Shown: one piece after another, positions 1-10,390 of the stretch
How the letters are laid out: every line of letters begins with the position of its first letter
Position numbering within the stretch: position 1 is the first letter of the stretch
Origin: Vigna angularis
Lineage: Eukaryota; Streptophyta; Magnoliopsida; Fabales; Fabaceae
Direction of reading: 5' to 3'
Length of the DNA stretch: 64,000 nucleotides
NCBI RefSeq assembly: GCF_016808095.1
Contig: NC_068976.1
Location: 34,404,371-34,468,370, forward strand
Made by a program: the position numbers and the translations under genes
The notes under the pieces: model-generated
What the model was told of the DNA's origin: nothing
Databases searched by the model: none
Seen by the model: the letters and a program-made list of their open reading frames with translations, nothing else

Positions 1-42
1 TAATAGTTCAAAGTTGATGTTTGGAGTCAAGAGTGTATCGTA

Positions 43-256
43 TTAATCGATTAAGACCAGTAATAATCGATTAAATCGATAACAGCTGAAAAACTCTAGC
101 TGGCTTCGTTATAATCGATTAACACTTACTTTAATTGATTAGCTAATCGATTAAAATGTGATTTAATCGATTAAAAGTGACCGTTGGAGTTTTATAGCCG
201 TTAAAACTAGCCGTTGTACTCATTTTAATCGATTAACAATAATACTAATCGATTAA
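43..256. promoter_or_regulatory. Cluster of AATCGATT palindromes in U3
   Basis: About eight copies of TTAATCGATTAA or one-base variants occur in 214 bp, at roughly 43, 64, 111, 131 (variant), 144, 163, 225 and 245. The cluster ends about 50 bp before the TATA box. It is repeated in the 3' LTR (about 7760-7975). Position suggests an enhancer-like or structural role; that is inference. Confidence 0.6.
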
Positions 257-305
257 AAGCGTTAAATGGCCAGTTACGGAGAATGGAAGAGTTTTTGCTT
301 GAGTC

Positions 306-314
306 TATAAATAG
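306..314 (+). promoter_or_regulatory. LTR TATA box
   Basis: TATAAATAG lies in the 5' LTR just after the palindrome cluster. The same box is at 8022-8030 in the 3' LTR. Placement and consensus fit an LTR core promoter. Confidence 0.65.
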
Positions 315-891
315 ACTCTCCTTATCCATCAACAACAACTCTTCCCTTATGCTCTAGATCTCTGAAATCATTGAGAATTGTGTGTACTCTTGCTCAGCTA
401 GGGAAACTCTTGTCTGCAAAGTTGTTGAAGTACTACTACGGTGACAGAGGAATAGCTGATTCATACTTGGTGCAACTAAGGAAGTGTTTGGAAGAGGTTC
501 ATCCTTCGTGAAGTATTCGGAGGAAGTGATTCATCTTTGTGAAGACTCAAAGGAGGTGCAGGTTCATCTCTTGTGGTACCAAGAGAGGTGGTTTCTAAAC
601 TTTTACAAATTGTTTCTTTGTGATTGTAATTTGTAATTGTTTTGTGATTAGTAAAGTGTTTATCTTGGTTTGAGATAAGCGACTGGACGTAGGATTGGTA
701 AGATCTGAACCAGGATAAAATCATCTGTGCAAATTTCTCTCAACCTTACTCTTGTTATTAATTTATATTATATGCTTAGTAAGTAAAACTGAGAAGATTT
801 TTAAAAACGCACACTTTATTATTAAAACCAATTCACCCCCCTCTTTGTTTGGATTTCACTCTAACAATTCCACTGCAGCTGCTCTGACAAT

Positions 892-903
892 TGACATCAG
901 AGC
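892..903 (+). other. Primer-binding site (initiator tRNA-Met type)
   Basis: TGACATCAGAGC begins two bases after the LTR end. It differs at two positions from the usual plant copia site TGGTATCAGAGC. The second sirevirus-type element has the same two-base gap. Confidence 0.7.
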
Positions 904-923
904 TCGATTTGATAGTTATTTAA

Positions 924-2617
924 ATGGCAAGATCATATCAAACTTTTGTAGAGGGTGCTTCTATCAATAGACCACCTTTATTCACAGGTGAAAATTATGC
1001 ATTATGGAAGGTTAGAATACAAATATTTATTGAGTCTATTGATTGTGATATTTGGGAAGCTATTGCATTTGGCCTTTTTGTTCCTACTAACAATATGCAG
1101 GAACCAAAGCCCCGTGTTTAGTGGACTATTGAAGATAAGAAGAGATTTCAAAATTATGTGAAAGCTCGAAACATTATTTCATCTGCTTTAACTGTTGACG
1201 AGTTTTACAGGATCTCTATTTGTAAGACTGCTCAAGAAATGTGGGAAGTACTGAGAGTAACCCACGAAGGAACATATGACGTAAAGAGAGCTAGAAAGAA
1301 TACCTTGATCTAGGAATACGAAATGTTCAGGATGAAGCAAGGAGAAACAATTTCATACGTTCAGAAACGCTTCACTAACATTGTTACTCATCTCATTGGA
1401 CTAGGTATGTCTTTCGAAAATGATGAACTTAATATAAAAATTTTGAAATCTTTAGACAGGTCGTGGCAACCAAAAGTAACTGCAATCTCTGAGTCACAAA
1501 ACCTCAGCATGATGACCATGGCGGAACTATTTGGAAAGTTGAGAGAGCATGAGCTTGATCTCGGAAGACTACATGAAGAAGAAGAAAAAACTAAGAAAAA
1601 GATGTTAGCTTTCAAATCTGAGGTCGAAAAGAGCAAAAACAGGATAAAAGATGAAGACTCTGATGATGAAGAAAATTTGAGTCTTGTGATCAAAAGGCTT
1701 AACAAGTTCATGAAATCAAAAGGCAAATAAAGATTTAGATATGAAAAGAGAGAAAATCAAGGATCTTCCTCAAATTACAAATGCGACGGTTGCGGAGAAA
1801 AGGGGCACTTAAAAGTTGACTGTCCAAATCAAAAGAAGGGTGAAGAAAAGAAAGAAAAGAAACACTTCAAGAAAAAGAAGGCCTATATTGCATGGGAGGA
1901 TGACAATGAAACAATCTCTGATTTGAGCGAATCTGATGAAGAAGCAAATATTTGTTTGATGGCAGACGACGACACTATTAGCCAAGTAAGTACATCTAGC
2001 CATTCTGAAAATTATAGTTAACTTAGTGAAGATGAATTGCATGAAACTTATGCTGCTTTAATAGAAGAATCTGAAAAATTAGATAAAGCTCATAAGAAAT
2101 TGAAAAAGGATTTTAAAGGTTTAAAATTTAATCATAAAAACGTTCTTGAAGAAAATAAAAATTTAAAATTAAATGTTGAAAATCTTTTTGAAGAAAATGA
2201 AAATTTAAAATTAAATGTGGAAAATCTTTCTGAAGAAAATGAAAATTTAAAATCAGAGTTTAAAATTATTCATGAAGAGAATAAAAATTTGAAAAATAAA
2301 ATTTATTTTATGAAAAAGGTAAATATCTTAGTAGTAATGAGTGTGCATCTTGTGTGAATCATAACAAATTACTAGATAACATAACCTTAGGAGAATGCAG
2401 TAAGAAAAACGAAAATAAGGTTGTTAATAAATATGTTCCTAAAATTAAAAATAAACATAACAGAACCCGTAGAATGTGGTTAGAAAAAGGAACAACTTAT
2501 AGAAACACACATGTGGTATCATGCTTCTATTGTATGAAAAAGGGTCATACTTCAAACAAATGTAAAATTAAGCATTATGGCTTTTTAAGTGGTAGATATG
2601 TTTGGATTGCAAAATAA
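924..2617 (+). pseudogene. Gag of sirevirus-type element, broken by stops and a frameshift
   Basis: Gag would form the particle that packages element RNA. It opens MARSYQTFVEG, followed by the copia gag core (LFTGENYALWK). The core frame has stops at 1119 (TAG), 1311 (TAG), 1728 (TAA) and 2019 (TAA). Two zinc knuckles of the form CX2CX4HX4C are encoded near 1781-1822 and 2521-2562. Between them (2037-2310) is a Glu/Asn/Leu/Lys-rich coiled coil made of a repeated unit of about 14 residues (EENENLKLNVENL). At about 2300-2315 the reading frame changes by one base, and downstream gag then shares pol's frame. An acidic stretch at about 1900-1990 follows the first knuckle. The start was chosen as the first ATG after the primer-binding site that gives the gag N-terminus. 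Confidence 0.88.
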
Positions 2618-2713
2618 TTTAAATCTAACCCAAAGGACCCATACAAAGTAATTGGGTACCTAAGAAGCCTGTTCTTTTTATTTTTGTAGGACTTATCAAA
2701 ATCAAGGAAGTTC

Positions 2714-5700
2714 ATGTGGTGTCTTGACAGTGGATGCTCAAAACACATGACCGGAGACAAAACGAAATTTACAAACTTCCGGAAAAAGGAGCAAGGCTTT
2801 GTCACCTACGGTGAAAACAATAAAGGAAGAATCCTTGGAAAGGGAGATATTGGAAGTAAGGATACCTTGATGATCAAAGATGTTCTTTATGTGGAAGGAC
2901 TAAGGAAAAATTTAATTAGCATTAGTCAACTATGCGATAGAGGACTCAAGGTAACCTTTGAACAAAACTCTTGCACTATCTATAAAAATGATTCTTCTGA
3001 AATTGCTTTAAAAGGAATTAGACATAACAATATTTATTTCATAGACTTAGAAAATGCATCAAATAAGAACATTTCATGTTTAGTTGTAAAAGAAGAAAAC
3101 CCATGGTTGTGGCATAAGAGAGCTGCTCATTTTCATATGCAACAATTGAATAAACTCATTTCTAGAGACTTATTAATTGGTTTACCAAAACTAAAATTTG
3201 TGAATGATAAATTGTGTGATGCATGTCAAAAGGGTAAACAAGCAAAATCATCTTTTCATTCGAAAAATGTTGTCTCTAGCTTAAAACCTTTAGAACTTTT
3301 GCACATGGATTTATTTGGTCCTTCTAGGATCAAAAGTTTTGGTGATAATTATTATGCTTTAGTTATTGTTGATGATTATTCAAGATATACTTGGACTTTT
3401 TTTCTTACTCTTAAAAGTGAAGCTTTCAAGGAATTTAAAAAATTTGAAATTTTAGTTCAAAATGAAAAAGATTTGAAAATAAAAGCTATTAGAAGTGACC
3501 ATGAAGGTGAATTTCAAAATGAATTATTTGAAACTTTCTGTGACGAAAATTTCATTTCTCATAACTTTCCTGCACCTAGAACTCCTCAAAAAAATGGAGT
3601 TGTAGAAAGAAAAAATAGATCCCCAGAGGAACTTGCTAGAACTATGTTAAATGAATATAGTGTTCCTAAACAATTTTGGGGTGATGCTGTGAGTACTGCA
3701 TGTTATGTGTCGAATAGAATGCTTATTTGACCTATTTTGAAACGTACTCCTTATGAACTTTTCAAAAGTAGAAAACCAAATGTTTCACATTTGAGAATCT
3801 TTGGATGCAAATGTTTTGTCTTAAATAATGGAAAACAAAATTTAGGAAAATTTGACTCCAAAGCGGATGAAGGTATTTTTCTCGGATATTCTCTAACGAG
3901 TAAAGCTTATAGAATATTTAATCGAAAAACTTTTATAATAGAAGAACCTGTGCATGTTGTCTTTGATGAAATTGTTGACCTTGAGGCAAAATCTCTTGAG
4001 TCAGATGAATCAGATACAGGTAATGATGAAGAATTGCCAAAGACAACAAAGGAAGCAAATAACGGTGACAATCCTCAAGATGAAGATCTACACAAAATAT
4101 GGCAACAACCTAGAGGATTATCATTGGACAACATTATCGGAGACCTTTTCGAAGGGGTAAACACTAGAAGAAATATAGTAAATTATTGCATGAATGTTGC
4201 TTTTGTTTCACAGATAGAACCGAAAAACATTAAGGAAGCTCTTCAAGATGCAAAGTGGTGTATAGAAATGCAAGAAGAACTCAACCAATTTGAAAGAAAT
4301 CAAGTTTGGGAATTAATTCCTAGAAAAGACACTCATCAAGTAATTGGAACCAAATGGGTGTTCAAAAATAAACTGGATGAAGATGGAAACATCACCAAGA
4401 ATAAAGCTAGGCTTGTAGCATAAGGATACAATCAAGAAGAAGGCATAGATTTTGATGAGACATATGCTCCAGTTGCCAGGTTAGAGGCAATACGCCTACT
4501 TCTTGCTTACGGATCTATAATGAAATTTAAATTATTTCAAATGGATGTTAAAAGTGCTTTTCTAAATGGTTTCATCAAAGAAGATGTGTATGTTGAACAA
4601 CCACCAGGTTTTAAAGATTTTAAATATCCTAATCACATCTATAAATTGAAGAAATCATTATATGATTTAAAACAAGCACCTAGATCTTGGTATGAAAGAC
4701 TTAGCAATTTTCTTTTAGAAAATGATTTTAATAGAGGAAAAGTTGATTCAACATTGTTCATTAAAAGAGTCGGAAAACATTTTCCAATTATCCAAGTATA
4801 CGTTGATGATATTATATTTGGTTCCTCTAATAAATCTCTTTGTGAGAATTTTGCTAAGACTATGCAGGGAGAATTTGAGATGTCAATGATGGGAGAATTA
4901 ACATTCTTCCTCGGTCTTCAAATTAAACAAATGGAAGAAGGTACGTTCATTTCTCAAACTAAATACTGTAGAGAAATTCTCAAAAAATTTGAAATGGACA
5001 ACGCCAAGGAAGCATCTACTCCCATGGGAACCTCATGCTATTTAGATAAAGATGAGACAGGTAAAGAGGTAAATCAAACTAAATACAGAGCTATGATTGG
5101 TTCTTTATTATATCTTACTGCTAGTAGACCAGATATTATGTAAAGTGTCTGTATGTGTGCTAGGTATCAATCTAGTCCTAGAGAATCTCACCTTACTGCA
5201 GTTAAGCGTATTTTGAAATATCTTAAGGGCACTACATCCTTTGGTTTATGGTATCCTTCAGGAGTGGAACCTATTCTTGTAGGTTTTTCAGATGCAGATT
5301 ATGGAGGTTGTAAGATCGATAGAAAAAGCACTAGTGGAACATGTCATCTTGTAGGTAGTTCCTTAGTTTCCTGGCACTCTAAGAAACAAGCCTGTGTAGC
5401 CTTACCAAGAACTGAGGCCGAGTATATTGTTGCTGGTAATTGTTATGCATAAATCTTATGGATGAAACAACAATTAGAAGATTATGATATTCACTTAGAT
5501 CATATACCACTTAAGTGCGATAATACAAGTGCAATTAATCTTACAAAGAATCCCATAATGCACTCTAGAACCAAGCATATAGAGATTATGCACCATTTTC
5601 TTAGAGATCATGTGCAGAAAGGGGTGTGTGAGATGGATTATATAGACACAAAACACCAATTAGCTGATATCTTCACCAAAGCATTGCCTAAGGATAGATT

Positions 5701-5743
5701 TGTTGAGCTTAGAAGGGATTTAGGAATCCTAAAAATCTCTTAG
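2714..5743 (+). pseudogene. Copia pol: protease, integrase, RT, RNase H, with four stops
   Basis: One frame carries the whole polyprotein without a frameshift. The protease motif is LDSGCSKHMTGD near 2720. The pre-integrase zinc region follows near 3105 (LWHKR..H, later C..C). The integrase core has its first Asp in HMDLFGP, its second in RSDHEGEF and its Glu in VVERKNR. RT runs about 4255-5000 with QMDVKSAFLNG, LYDLKQAPRSW and YVDD at 4799-4810. RNase H has SDADYGG, KSTSG, AEYI and the C-terminal LADIFTKALP. Stops are at 3728 (TGA), 4421 (TAA), 5141 (TAA) and 5450 (TAA). The 2618-2713 linker to gag also has a TAG at 2687. Inactive, but domain-complete. Confidence 0.93.
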
Positions 5744-6140
5744 AAGTATTTTTATCAAGTTTTTCGAGTTTTAGCATGTTTAATCGATTAAAAGGAGTTT
5801 TAATCCATTAAAAGCGTTGCCCCTGATACGCTGCTGACTCGCATACGATATAATCTATTAATTCAAGTTTTAATCGATTACGTAATTGATTAAAGCATAG
5901 TTTAATCGATTAAAAGCGTTCCAGTGCGCTGGTTTTTTATTTTCTAGCCGTTGGCAACGGCTCTTAACATCTCTAAACGGCTATATTGTGTTTTTTTTAA
6001 CGTTTGGAAGCTCCTCTTACCCTATTTATATCTCATTTATGCTTCCTTACCTTATTTAGACTTTCCAAACTCATTTGAGATCATCTTCTTCTCTTTTTCA
6101 TCATCTAAAAGCTGCTGCCACCATTTTTTTTCCTTCACAT
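5744..6140 (+). other. Spacer between pol and third ORF with AATCGATT motifs
   Basis: There is no coding potential. About five AATCGATT-like palindromes lie between about 5780 and 5910, the same motif as in the LTR. A pyrimidine-rich leader precedes the third ORF's ATG at 6141. Confidence 0.6.
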
Positions 6141-7229
6141 ATGGCTAAATCATCCAGAAGGAGGAGAAGAAGAAGTGTGGCTTCCGAGAGCAACCTTCCG
6201 CAACGTGATGCAAATGTTCAAGGATGGATTTCAGATGCGGAAGAACAACATTATTTTATGTAGTTTTGGAAGGAGAGAAAAGTTCTCAAGCAAAATTTTA
6301 TTGATCTCCAATGGTTCACATCTTATGGATTCAACTTTCCTCATCTCATTGTTGAACAAGGAGTTCAATACTTGATGGAACTTTGAGGGAGTTACTATCC
6401 CGATCTTGTTCGGGTTTTCTACTACAACCTCAAGGTTCATGATGGTATTTTCCACACAAGGGTAAAGGGGGTTGATATTGTCCTTGACAATGAAGTTTGG
6501 ACAAATGTTGCTAAGATCCCTAATTTGGAAAATTCTCAAATTATACCAAGTGATTTCTCCGACTTTAAAAAAATCATGGTATATTGCTCTTTTTTGAACC
6601 ATCCCCAACAGCACCAGAATAACAGACTTCTTCTTGTTGGTGGACTGAAGATGGAAGAACGTCTTCTCCATTATCTTCTGGTGTGGCTCTTATGTCCAAG
6701 AGGGTCCAATCGTGCCCAATGCTCTAAATTATATCTTATGATAATGTTTGGGATACTTCAAAGTATTCCTATTAATTGGCCCCATCTTATCCATAGCATC
6801 ATGTTTAAAGCAAAACGGTTGGATTTTTCACCTCTCCCCTATCCTCTCCTGGTCTCCCGCATATGCGAATATAAAGGGGTCGATATCTCCAATGAAAGAG
6901 CTGAGCGTGTGCTTCCAAACCACAAAACTGGAGATAATTTCCTAAGGCAAATGGGCTTCTTAAAGCAAGGAAATGTATACATTCATGCTGATGATGTTGA
7001 TGCTCCCGCGGATGAAGATGAAGAAGATATTCCGATGCCTGACCCAACTCATATTGCAGGTCCATCTCAAGAGCAGGAAGAGTTTAGTATGGCAAGCTTG
7101 TCTAGGAAATTGTCTGAGATGGCAAGACTGCAAAATGTTCGCCATGAGGAAATTTGTACTCATCTCAAGAACATTGATGAGAGGATCTCCGGTTTAGAGA
7201 AGCATTTTCAAGATAGTGATGAATTTTAA
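6141..7229 (+). pseudogene. Third ORF of sirevirus-type element (putative plant transposon protein family)
   Basis: A single frame of 362 codons has stops at 6261 (TAG) and 6384 (TGA). The N-terminus is MAKSSRRRRRRS, an Arg run that looks like a nuclear-localisation signal. The core at codons ~80-125 contains YYPDLVRVFYYNL followed by TRVKGVDI. It aligns with the core on the minus strand at 16544-16900 (WYPELEQVFYSNL, LRVKGLDI). The tail is acidic (about 6988-7040) and then helical (about 7085-7215), probably a coiled coil. I see no signal peptide or membrane segment, so the 'envelope-like' label often given to such ORFs is not supported here. The start parallels MASSSQRKR in the second element. 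Function unknown. Confidence 0.75.
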
Positions 7230-7362
7230 ATCCTTTTGTTGTTCTAAGATGTTTTAAATATTTATTGTGTGTATGCTTTGAAAGTTCTAGTATGTTTCAA
7301 TGTTTAATGATATTATATAAAATATTATGTTTGTTTACATCTTATGCATACATGCTTTTTAT

Positions 7363-7551
7363 TGAGGGGGAGTATAATTTTAACACAACTTTTTAATTAT
7401 GATAAAAAAAAGGGGGAGAAAATATTTTAAAGCTTATTTTTTCTATGTTGTTTCACTAATGTTATTCCTTAAGTTGTGTTTGTATCCAGGTTATTACTAA
7501 AAGCTTTAAAGCAAAATGATTTTTTTTTATCATCATCAAAAAGGGAGAGAA
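7363..7551 (+). other. Multiplied polypurine tracts before the 3' LTR
   Basis: Three purine runs precede the LTR: TGAGGGGGAG at 7363-7372, A-rich then GGGGGAGAA at 7404-7422, and AAAAAGGGAGAGAA at 7538-7551. Only the last abuts the LTR and should prime plus-strand synthesis. Extra tracts are a known sirevirus trait. Confidence 0.6.
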
Positions 7552-8606
7552 TGTTAGCAAAATGATGATGAAGTTTTGATGATGTCCAAATCAAGTCAAG
7601 AAGTATAAGTTTCAAGAAGATCATTTGAAGACTTGTATTATTATATAAAGCTTTTGTAATAATTGTAATTAAGTGGTTAGGTCTTAGATTCTTAGTAGTT
7701 TTTGGTTCCATGTACTTTCATAGTTCAAAGTTGATGTTTGGAGTCAAGAATGGACCGTATTAATCGATTAAGACTAGTAATAATCGATTAAATCGATAAC
7801 AGTTGAAAAACTCTAGATGGCTTCGTTATAATCGATTAACACTTACTTTAATCGATTAGCTAATCGATTAAAATGTGATTTAATCGATTAAAATTGACCG
7901 TTGGAGTTTTATAGCCGGTAAAACTAGCCGTTGTACTCATTTTAATCGATGAACAATAATACTAATCGATTAAAAGCGTTAAATGGCCAGTTACGGAGAA
8001 TGGAAAGTTTTTGCTTGAGTCTATAAATAGGCTCTCCTTATCCATCAACAGCAACTCTTCCCTTGTGTTCTAGATCTATGAAATCATTAAGAATTGTGTG
8101 TACTCTTGCTCAGCTAGGGAAACTCTTGTCTGCAAAGTTGTTGAAGTGCTACTGCGGTGACAGAGGAATAGCTGATTCATCCTTGGTGCAACTAAGGAAG
8201 TGTTTGGAAGAGGTTCATCCTTCGTGAAGTATTCGGAGGAAGTGATTCATCCTTTGTAAAGACTCAAAGGAGGTGCAGGTTCATCTCTTGTGGTATCAAG
8301 AGAGGTGGTTTCTAAACTTTTACAAATTGTTTCTTTGTGATTGTAATTTGTAATTGTTTTGTGATTAGTGAAGTGTTTATTTTGGTTTGAGATAAGCGGC
8401 TGGACGTAGGATTGGTAAGATCCAAACCAGGATAAAATCATTTGTGCAAATTTCTCTCAACCTTACTCTTGTTATTAATTTATATTATATGCTTAGTAAG
8501 TAAAACTGAGAAGAAATTTAAAAAGGCACACTTTATTATTAAAACCAATTCACCCCTTCTTGGTTTGTTATTTCACTCTAACAATTCTGCTGCAGCTGCT
8601 CTGACA
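7552..8606 (+). repeat. 3' LTR of sirevirus-type element
   Basis: It begins TGTTAGCAAAATG right after the polypurine tract and ends CTGACA at 8606. It repeats 1-889, with the palindrome cluster at about 7760-7975 and a TATA box at 8022-8030. Length is 1055 bp. Confidence 0.92.
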
Positions 8607-8609
8607 ACA

Positions 8610-8819
8610 GGTTCATGGGTCACAAAGTTTGGCTTTTGTGGCAATGTGATTCTCTAGAGTTCACTTATTGATGTGTATGCCAAGTGCGGGGTTATGATTG
8701 ATACTCGCAGGATGTTTCATGAGATTCCACAGCCTAATGTTGTCACTTGGAATTTGATCGTCTGATGTTAATGCAAGGGAAGCGGTTTTCATGTTCTCGT
8801 GGATGCTTTGCACAGCGGT
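8610..8819 (+). pseudogene. PPR-protein gene fragment
   Basis: The frame starting at 8610 reads GSWVTKFGFCGNVIL, then a TAG at 8655, then SSLIDVYAKCGVMIDTRRMF and NVVTWNLIV, then TGA at 8763. A one-base shift continues with DVNAREAVFMFSWMLCTAV. This is the repeat pattern of PLS-type pentatricopeptide proteins (LIDxYAKCG, ARRxF, NVVxWN), organelle RNA-binding factors. It is broken on both sides: the sirevirus-type LTR ends four bases before it, and homology fades near 8820. It is probably the downstream half of a PPR gene or pseudogene that the element hit. No function is expected from this fragment. Confidence 0.72.
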
Positions 8820-9512
8820 AAATAAATAAAAGGGTAATTTTGCCATTAAAAAAATTTGTGGAAAGGTGGAGGGAGAAGGAGTGGTGGTGGAGGGAGCAAC
8901 ATCGAAGAAACAAATATGTAAAACAAAAAGGCCACTTATTTGGTATAATGTTTTTCATGTGGGAGATTTCAGGGAACCAAATGCCACCAAACTTCGACTG
9001 GAATTTAAATATTTATCGTTAAACAATAATTTTGATTGTGTCCTCTGAGAATCAAATATAATTTTAAGATAATTAACTTTATATCAACTAAGATAATAAA
9101 TTAATTTTATGCTTTAAAATATTTATTAGTCCGATCTTTGTAATTTCAGAATTTTGATTTTTAATCTTTCTCATTACACTCTTTGATTATTACCAAAATT
9201 CTCTAAGACATCATCACGATACTATCAACTAATGCTAATATAAATACTTAAATACGAATTTAGTTTTATTTTCTTTTAATTTATTCAATGTAGTTATAAT
9301 ATTTTTAATAAAGTATCAATTCTCGTCAATTTAGTTTTTTTTACAGTATTTAAATAGTTAACGACATATATGTCACTTATTAATTTATGGTTTTTTTATT
9401 ATTTTGTTAAATTTTTTTTAGTTTTTTATTTACTTTTAATTAGAAAAATTGTTACATATCAAATCAATATCATATAAAATATAAAATAGGGTCAGTGTTT
9501 TATATTTAATTA

Positions 9513-9516
<4 letters not shown>
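8820..9516. other. Non-coding, AT-rich
   Basis: No gene is seen. The first 200 bp are purine-rich and may be the decayed rest of the PPR region. The rest is AT-rich with no recognised repeat. Confidence 0.5.

Positions 9517-9571
<55 letters not shown>
9517..9571. repeat. (TA)n microsatellite
   Basis: An uninterrupted TA dinucleotide run of about 27 units. Confidence 0.95.
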
Positions 9572-9574
<3 letters not shown>

Positions 9575-9670
9575 AATCAACTTTAACCATACGAAAAATA
9601 AAAAATAAATCTAATAATTATATTTAATAATATATTTAGAGTTATATTATTTTGTGTTGTGGTATTTACT

Positions 9671-10390
9671 GTTGAGATAATTTTAACCATGCTTATTAAT
9701 GTATTGCACATGTATTGTGTAGGGCCGAGACCATATCGGTCACGATTACTTGGAACATCTCAACCTCCATTATATATTGTGCTACACAGGATCGTGATGA
9801 TCTCGGCCAAGGTAATATCAATACCAAGGGGACCATGATGATCTCGGCCAAGGCAACATCAACACCGAGAGGATTGAGCTCATCCCAACCAAAATCATAA
9901 TAACTATATGTGAGCAAGGATCATGCCAGCTTCAAGATTACCAACATCATGTCAACCTTGACAAGGTGGTAATGAACATATCTTCAATTACAATAAAACA
10001 TTTATTTGCAATTATTGGAGGATCTAAACCTTTAGGTTAAGGTAACCAAGTATATAAAGGTGATCTGATTACAGATAAAAAGTATCTATTTCATTTATAT
10101 TATACTTATTATTCTATCTAAACCATCCTATAATAGGTTAAGGTAACCAAGTATATAAAGGTGATCTGATTACAGGAAGAAGGTATCTATTCCATTTATA
10201 TTATACTTATTACTCTATCTAAACCTTCCTATAATAGGTTAAGGTAACCAAGTATATAAAGGTGATCTAATGACAGGTAAAAGGTATCTATTCCATTTAT
10301 ATTATACTTATTACTCTGAATATAATACTAACTTGAACATCAAAGTGTTTATAGATACTCACCCAATCGATTCAACACAAGAATTAGAAA
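9671..10390 (+). repeat. Probable degenerate LTR (solo or truncated)
   Basis: It starts TGTTGAGATAATT. It has a GATCTCGGCCAAGG direct repeat at about 9795-9855. Near its end, at about 10330, is CTAACTTGAACATCAAAGTG, which resembles a motif common near the ends of plant LTRs (CTTGAGCGTCGAAGTG, present in minus sense in the solo LTR at 36346-36859). No clean terminal CA or target duplication was found, so the limits are approximate. Confidence 0.4.
10035..10318 (+). repeat. 101-bp tandem triplicate containing TATA boxes
   Basis: Copies start at 10035, 10136 and 10237, each beginning GGTTAAGGTAACCAAG and containing TATATAAAGG (10051, 10152, 10253). The third copy is nearly complete. Units differ at only a few bases. 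Confidence 0.88.

Larger units (their letters stand above)
1..889 (+). repeat. 5' LTR (partial) of sirevirus-type element
   Basis: Direct repeat of 7718-8606, ending ...CTGACA. Only the first ~166 bp of an LTR of about 1055 bp are missing. It holds a cluster of AATCGATT palindromes followed by a TATA box, so U3 is about the first half. Confidence 0.93.
1..8606 (+). mobile_element. Sirevirus-type Ty1/copia retrotransposon, 5' end outside window
   Basis: The element runs LTR, primer-binding site, gag, pol (protease, integrase, RT, RNase H in copia order), a third ORF, repeated polypurine tracts and LTR. Aligning the two LTRs places window base 4 opposite base 7721, so about 166 bp of the 5' LTR lies upstream of the window. 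The LTRs look roughly 95% identical by eye, so it is moderately old. Every ORF carries stops and it cannot be autonomous. The long gag with a coiled coil, the extra ORF after pol and the multiplied polypurine tracts are sirevirus traits. The 3' flank starts ACAGG at 8607; the matching upstream target copy cannot be seen. Confidence 0.93.

Noticed and set aside
6141..7229. Envelope gene
   Set aside because: No signal peptide, transmembrane segment or Cys-rich ectodomain in either copy.
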